From: Sulfuritalea sp.
GTDB taxonomy: Bacteria > Pseudomonadota > Gammaproteobacteria > Burkholderiales > Rhodocyclaceae
Assembly (NCBI GenBank): GCA_021738105.1
Contig: JAIPCS010000122.1
Coordinates: 1 to 10,032, forward strand
DNA: 10,032 nt
Direction: 5' to 3'
Below the pieces are notes generated by a model. That model was not told the DNA's origin and searched no databases. It was given only the letters and a program-made list of their open reading frames with translations. Shown here in pieces: positions 6,198 through 10,032 of this stretch (positions are counted from its first letter, which is position 1; the number at the start of each line of letters is the position of its first letter). The translations under genes were made by a program, and so were the position numbers.

Positions 6198-9100
6198 ATG
6201 TTCGAATTCATCATCCACACAGCCCTCAAGCAGCGGCTGATCGTCCTCGGCGTCTCGCTGCTGCTGATCATTTACGGCGCGATCACCTTGCAGCAGATGC
6301 CGGTCGATGTGTTTCCGGATCTCAACAAGCCCACCGTGACCCTGCTCACCGAGGCCGGCGGCATGGCGCCCGAAGAGGTCGAACAGTTGGTGACCTTCCC
6401 GATCGAATCGGGGATGAACGGCATGCCGGGCGTGACCCGCGTGCGCTCGGTCTCGGGCATCGGCCTGTCGATCATCTATGTCGAGTTCGAGTGGGGCTCC
6501 GACATCTACCGCAACCGCCAGCAGATCGCCGAACGCCTGAACCTGGTGCGCGAGAGCCTGCCGCAGGGCGTCGTGCCGCAACTCGGCCCGATCTCCTCGA
6601 TCATGGGCGAGATCCTTCTCATCGCGCTGCCGATCAACCCGGCCGCTGACGCTGACCAGGCCAGCCCGATGGCGGTCCGCGAGTATGCGGACTGGGTGAT
6701 GCGGCCGCGCCTGCTGACCATTCCCGGCGTAGCTCAAGTGATTCCGATCGGCGGCGAGGTGAAGCAGTATCGTGTCGAACTCAGGCCCGCCCAATTGCAG
6801 GCGCTGGGTATTGAGCGCGAGAAACTCGAGGCGGCGCTACGCGATTTCGGCGCCAACACCAGCGGCGGTTTTCTCGAAGCCCAGGGCCGCGAGTGGCTGA
6901 TCCGGCATATCGGTCGCAGCTCGCGCATCGACGACTTGCGCAACCTGGTGGTCGCAGTCAAGGATGGACAACCCATCCTGCTCAAGCAGCTGGCCGACGT
7001 AAAGCTGGCTCCGGCAATCAAGCGCGGCGACGGCAGCTACCGAGGCAAGCCGGCGGTGATCCTGTCAGTACAAAAGCAACCGGCCGCGGACAGCGTCAAG
7101 CTCACCCGCGAGGTCGAGAAGGCCGTCGCCGAGTTGAGCAAGAGCCTGCCGCAAGGCATCGAGGCGCCGTCTTTTCTGTTCAAACAGGCCGACTTCATCG
7201 AGCACTCGGTGAACAACGTCGAGGATGCCCTGCGTGATGGCGCAATTCTGGTGGCGGTGATTCTGTTTCTGTTTCTGCTCAACGTACGCACCACCGTCAT
7301 TTCCCTGATGGCGATCCCGGTTTCCCTGCTGGCCACGGCGCTGGTCTTCAGCTACTTCGGTCTGTCGATCAATACCATGACTCTGGGCGGACTGGCGATT
7401 GCGATTGGCGAACTGGTCGATGATGCGGTAGTCGGTGTCGAGAATGTGCTGCGCCGCCTCAAGCTGAATCGCGCGGCAACCGAGCAACGCCCCGTCATCG
7501 AAGTCATCGCCGCGGCGACGCTGGAAGTGCGCTCGGCTATCGTCTATGCCACAGTGATCATCGTGCTGGTGTTTGTGCCGCTGTTCGTGCTGCCCGGCAT
7601 CGAGGGGCGATTGTTCACGCCGCTCGGTGTGGCCTACATCGTTTCGATTCTCGCCAGCATGATCGTCTCGGTGACGCTGACGCCAGTGATGGCCTACTAT
7701 CTGTTGCCGCAGATGAAACAACTTCATGCCGGCGACAGCCCGTTGGTGATCTGGCTCAAACGCTGGGACGCCAGATTGCTTCACTGGTCATTCCCTCGCT
7801 CGCGCCATCTGCTGGCCAGCGCGCTGGCACTGGTCGTCATCGTAGCGGCGAGTGTGCCCTTCTTTCCGCGTTCCTTCCTGCCGCCGTTCAACGAAGGCAC
7901 GCTGACCGTAAACGTACTGCTCAATCCCGGCACCTCGCTGGCCGAATCCAACCGCATCGGCACGCTCGCCGAGGAGCTTGTGGTTCAGGTGCCCGAGGTG
8001 ACGAAAGTAGGCCGTCGCACCGGCCGCGCCGAACTCGACGAGCATGCCGAAGGCGTGCATTACACCGAGATGGATGTCGACCTCAAGGCGTCGGCGCGCA
8101 GCCGCGAACAAATCATTGCGGACATTCGCCAGCGCCTGGCCAGTTTGCCGGCGGCCTCCAACGTCGGCCAGCCGATCTCGCACCGTCTTGACCACCTGCT
8201 TTCCGGCGTGCGCGCCCAAATCGCGCTGAAAATCTATGGCGACGATCTCGATACGCTGCGCGGGCTCGCCAGCGACATGCGCGGACGACTGTCGAGGATT
8301 CCCGGCATCACCGACTTGCAGATCGAGAAGCAGGTACTGATTCCGCAGGTAAAGATCCATCTCGACTACGAAAAAGCGGCGCGTTATGGCGTAGCGCCGG
8401 GCAGCGTGCTGCGTGGCCTGGAGCAGATGATCGAGGGCGAGCGGATTACCCAGATCATCGAAGGCAATCGTCGCTTCGACCTGATCGTGCGGCTGCCGGA
8501 ATCGGCGCGCGGTGCCCAGGCCCTGGCCGACCTGCTGATCGAAACACCAACCGGCCACGTTCCGCTGTCGAAGATCGCCAGCATCGAGGAGAGCGACGGC
8601 CCCAATCAGGTCAGCCGTGAAAATTCGCGCCGGCGCATCGTGCTTTCGGCCAATACCAACGGCCGCGACATGTCGAAGGTGATCGCCGACGTACGCGCCG
8701 AACTGGAGGCCAGACCGCTGCCGGAAGGCTACTTCACCGCGCTCGAAGGCCAGTTCTTGGCCCAGGAGCAGGCGTCACGGCTTATCACCCTGCTGGCTCT
8801 GGTATCCCTGACCATGATTTTCATGGTGCTCTACAGCCGTTACCGCTCGGCAGCGCTGACTTTCATCATCATGGGCAACATCCCGCTGGCGCTGATCGGC
8901 AGCGTGATCGCCCTTTGGATTTCGGGTCAGCCGCTATCCGTTGCAGCACTGGTCGGCTTCATCACGCTGACCGGCATTGCCACGCGCAACGGCATCCTGA
9001 AAATCAGCCACTACATCAACCTGTGCGCGTTCGAGGGCGAAAAGTTCGGCCAGCACATGATCGTGCGCGGCTCGCTCGAACGCCTGACGCCAGTGCTAAT

Positions 9101-9314
9101 GACGGCACTGGTGGCAGCCTTCGCCCTGCTGCCGCTGCTGCTCTCGGCCGACGCGCCGGGCAAGGAAGTGCTGCACCCGGTCGCCGTTGTTATCTTCGGC
9201 GGCCTGATCAGTTCCACCCTGCTCGATTCCCTGCTGACGCCGCTGATGTTCTGGTTGTGGGGCAAACCCGCGCTGGAGCGCCTGGTCGGCGCCCATGAAA
9301 ATGAAAGTTTCTGA
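6198..9314 (+). CDS. czcA: HME-family RND metal efflux pump, CzcA/CusA type
   Basis: This 1038-aa inner-membrane proton antiporter is the energised subunit of the tripartite pump and has the usual HME-RND length. Transmembrane helix 1 is at about residues 13-31, followed by the family signature QMPVDVFPDLNKPTVTLLTEA. The first porter domain contains GGMAPEEVEQLVTFPIE and FEWGSDIYRNRQ. Helix 4 reads LAIAIGELVDDAVVGVEN: A402, D408, D409, E415 and N416. Its numbering coincides with that recalled for C. metallidurans CzcA, where D402, D408 and E415 are the proton-relay residues, so D402 is replaced by Ala here. The second porter domain carries HRLDHLLSGVRAQIALKIYGDD, with H666 where CusA has Met573 and CzcA has Glu in my recollection of those sequences. 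ATG 6198 is chosen over an upstream in-frame GTG (6162) because GGAG lies seven bases before it and MFEFIIHTALKQRL is the normal start of this family. The specific metal is unresolved. Confidence 0.95.
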   Translation: MFEFIIHTALKQRLIVLGVSLLLIIYGAITLQQMPVDVFPDLNKPTVTLLTEAGGMAPEEVEQLVTFPIESGMNGMPGVTRVRSVSGIGLSIIYVEFEWGSDIYRNRQQIAERLNLVRESLPQGVVPQLGPISSIMGEILLIALPINPAADADQASPMAVREYADWVMRPRLLTIPGVAQVIPIGGEVKQYRVELRPAQLQALGIEREKLEAALRDFGANTSGGFLEAQGREWLIRHIGRSSRIDDLRNLVVAVKDGQPILLKQLADVKLAPAIKRGDGSYRGKPAVILSVQKQPAADSVKLTREVEKAVAELSKSLPQGIEAPSFLFKQADFIEHSVNNVEDALRDGAILVAVILFLFLLNVRTTVISLMAIPVSLLATALVFSYFGLSINTMTLGGLAIAIGELVDDAVVGVENVLRRLKLNRAATEQRPVIEVIAAATLEVRSAIVYATVIIVLVFVPLFVLPGIEGRLFTPLGVAYIVSILASMIVSVTLTPVMAYYLLPQMKQLHAGDSPLVIWLKRWDARLLHWSFPRSRHLLASALALVVIVAASVPFFPRSFLPPFNEGTLTVNVLLNPGTSLAESNRIGTLAEELVVQVPEVTKVGRRTGRAELDEHAEGVHYTEMDVDLKASARSREQIIADIRQRLASLPAASNVGQPISHRLDHLLSGVRAQIALKIYGDDLDTLRGLASDMRGRLSRIPGITDLQIEKQVLIPQVKIHLDYEKAARYGVAPGSVLRGLEQMIEGERITQIIEGNRRFDLIVRLPESARGAQALADLLIETPTGHVPLSKIASIEESDGPNQVSRENSRRRIVLSANTNGRDMSKVIADVRAELEARPLPEGYFTALEGQFLAQEQASRLITLLALVSLTMIFMVLYSRYRSAALTFIIMGNIPLALIGSVIALWISGQPLSVAALVGFITLTGIATRNGILKISHYINLCAFEGEKFGQHMIVRGSLERLTPVLMTALVAAFALLPLLLSADAPGKEVLHPVAVVIFGGLISSTLLDSLLTPLMFWLWGKPALERLVGAHENESF

Positions 9315-9329
9315 ACCGATAAAACCACG

Positions 9330-9335
9330 AAGGAG
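9330..9335 (+). promoter_or_regulatory. Strong ribosome binding site preceding a TTG start
   Basis: AAGGAG lies six bases before TTG 9342. There is no in-frame ATG that would keep the signal peptide, so this site defines the start of the 155-aa secreted protein. Confidence 0.75.
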
Positions 9336-9341
9336 CCACAA

Positions 9342-9809
9342 TTGAACCCATCATTGATACCCCTTGCCGCTGCCTGCCTGTCCAGTCTATTCAGCGCAGG
9401 AGCGCTTGCCCACACCGACGAGTATCTGGCTACCCAAAAAGCACCCAATGGCGGCGAAGTACGCGTCGCCGGTCCCTACCATATCGAGTTGGTGGTCGTC
9501 CGGGACAGCAAGGAGGCCAAGGAAAAAGCCGTCGTCGTTCATGTCACCGATCACGCCGGTACCAAAGTATCGACAGCCGGCGCTGGCGGTACGGCAACCA
9601 TACTGGCCGGCAAGAAAAAGGCGGCCGTCAAGCTGGTGCCGGACGGCGACAACCGACTCAAGGGCAGCGCGGTCTATGCCTCGACGCCGGGCATGAAAGT
9701 GGTGGTTGCCGTTACCCTGGCGGGCAAGCCCACCGAGCAGGTGCGCTTCACACCGTTGGCGGCACCGCGAGCGGTGGCGAATGACGGGCATACCGACCAC
9801 AAGCACTGA
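9342..9809 (+). CDS. Small secreted protein of unknown function with a His-rich tail, last gene of the efflux operon
   Basis: This 155-aa protein has a signal peptide at residues 1-23 (SAGALA|HT), so the mature protein begins at H24. The mature region starts HTDEYLATQKAPNGGEVRVAGPYHIELVVV, a pattern I associate with small periplasmic proteins encoded beside RND metal pumps, though I know no characterised function. The middle is beta-rich (VVVHVTDHAGTKV, GTATILAGKKKAAVKLVP) with a hydrophobic strand pattern suggesting a small beta-sandwich. The C-terminus (DGHTDHKH) has three His residues in seven positions and could chelate metal. There is no transmembrane helix besides the signal peptide. 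The start is TTG with a strong ribosome binding site, 27 bases after the pump gene, so it belongs to the same transcript. A periplasmic metal-binding role is inference. Confidence 0.85.
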   Translation: MNPSLIPLAAACLSSLFSAGALAHTDEYLATQKAPNGGEVRVAGPYHIELVVVRDSKEAKEKAVVVHVTDHAGTKVSTAGAGGTATILAGKKKAAVKLVPDGDNRLKGSAVYASTPGMKVVVAVTLAGKPTEQVRFTPLAAPRAVANDGHTDHKH

Positions 9810-9812
9810 CTC

Positions 9813-9857
9813 GGTGCGCGTTGGCAGCGCGCAGATTGCATGCCGCGAACGCGCACC
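9813..9857 (+). terminator. Strong stem-loop after the efflux operon (terminator-like, no U tract)
   Basis: GGTGCGCGTT (9813-9822) pairs perfectly with AACGCGCACC (9848-9857), and an inner GGCA/TGCC pair (9823-9826 and 9841-9844) extends the stem. It begins three bases after the last stop codon. No run of T follows, so it is not a textbook intrinsic terminator. It may instead stabilise the 3' end of the mRNA or reduce read-through into the next gene. Confidence 0.55.
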
Positions 9858-9862
9858 CGGCG

Positions 9863-9899
9863 TTACTTCACATTTCAACTATGTAATGTTTGAGTAATG
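9863..9899 (+). promoter_or_regulatory. Possible second metal-regulator binding site upstream of the right-hand gene
   Basis: Within an AT-rich patch, GTAATG occurs at 9883-9888 and again at 9894-9899, exactly 11 bases apart, with an inverted GTTAC (9862-9866) upstream. OmpR-family regulators bind half-sites with one helical turn spacing, and TGTAAT is also the right half of the palindrome at 2559-2576. The match is partial, so this is a suggestion only. Confidence 0.3.
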
Positions 9900-10014
9900 C
9901 GTGCGACAGGGGTAAATCTTTAAGCTGTGAATCAGGCGGCCTTGATCTGATTTGGCGGAATTTGCATCCGCATCTCGTCGATGTCGCCAATTTCTTGCCG
10001 GAGGATTCGCTTTC

Positions 10015-10032
10015 ATGAAACGTCGCTCATCA
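10015..10032 (+). CDS. Start of a further gene (partial, first six codons)
   Basis: ATG at 10015 is preceded by GGAGG (10000-10004) at a spacing of 10 bases, and the visible codons read MKRRSS before the window ends. An Arg-rich start fits, but does not prove, a Tat-exported protein such as the CopA-type multicopper oxidases that often begin MKRRS and often accompany these operons. The 205-base gap before it, the stem-loop and the AT-rich patch suggest it has its own promoter. Confidence 0.55.

Noticed and set aside
4644..6794. A 716-codon open frame on the minus strand across the adaptor, spacer and pump start
   Set aside because: It is antisense to well-recognised proteins, has low-complexity Arg/Gly/Ala/His-rich composition, and arises because G/C-rich third positions suppress stop codons on the opposite strand.

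Overview
The window looks like a chromosomal or plasmid-borne heavy-metal resistance locus from a GC-rich Gram-negative bacterium, most likely a betaproteobacterium (Rhodocyclales/Burkholderiales-like). This rests on the high GC content, the G/C-rich third codon positions, and the protein character of the CusR/CopR-type regulator and CzcA-type pump. It is inferred from reading alone; no search was run. Nearly all of the window is one divergently organised system: a two-component regulator transcribed leftward and a six-gene efflux operon transcribed rightward.

Left edge (1-419): the last 35 codons of an unidentified protein, then about 300 bases with no convincing gene. That stretch ends in two imperfect 25-26 bp direct repeats (344-396) that look like the terminus of an insertion sequence or a similar remnant. 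Regulators (420-2491, minus strand): a heavy-metal sensor histidine kinase (464 aa) and its OmpR-family response regulator (226 aa), overlapping by ATGA with the regulator first. Divergent control region (2492-2645): a perfect 7-4-7 palindrome, GATTACA-GAAA-TGTAATC, lies almost midway between the two start codons and is the obvious operator candidate.

Efflux operon (2646-9809, plus strand): a secreted DUF411 protein with a CxCC site, a TolC/CzcC-type outer-membrane factor, a small exported membrane-anchored protein of unknown function (TTG start), a CzcB/CusB-type adaptor with a His/Asp-rich mature N-terminus, a structured 141-base spacer, a CzcA/CusA-type HME-RND pump (1038 aa), and a second small secreted protein with a His-rich tail (TTG start). 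Several junctions overlap (TTGA, ATGA), implying translational coupling. The exception is the adaptor-pump junction, which carries three inverted repeats, one reaching the pump's Shine-Dalgarno sequence.

Right edge (9810-10032): a strong 10-bp-arm stem-loop just after the operon, GTAATG direct repeats with 11-bp periodicity, and the first six codons (MKRRSS) of a further gene behind a strong GGAGG ribosome binding site.

Working model: the sensor detects periplasmic metal and the regulator binds the palindrome and controls both directions. The DUF411 protein and the two small exported proteins would handle metal in the periplasm or at the membrane, while the OMF-adaptor-RND complex exports it. 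The metal is ambiguous. The regulator and DUF411 partner suggest copper or silver. The pump, however, lacks the methionines expected of a CusA-type Cu(I)/Ag(I) pump and has a hybrid TM4 motif (A402-I-G...D408-D409...E415-N).
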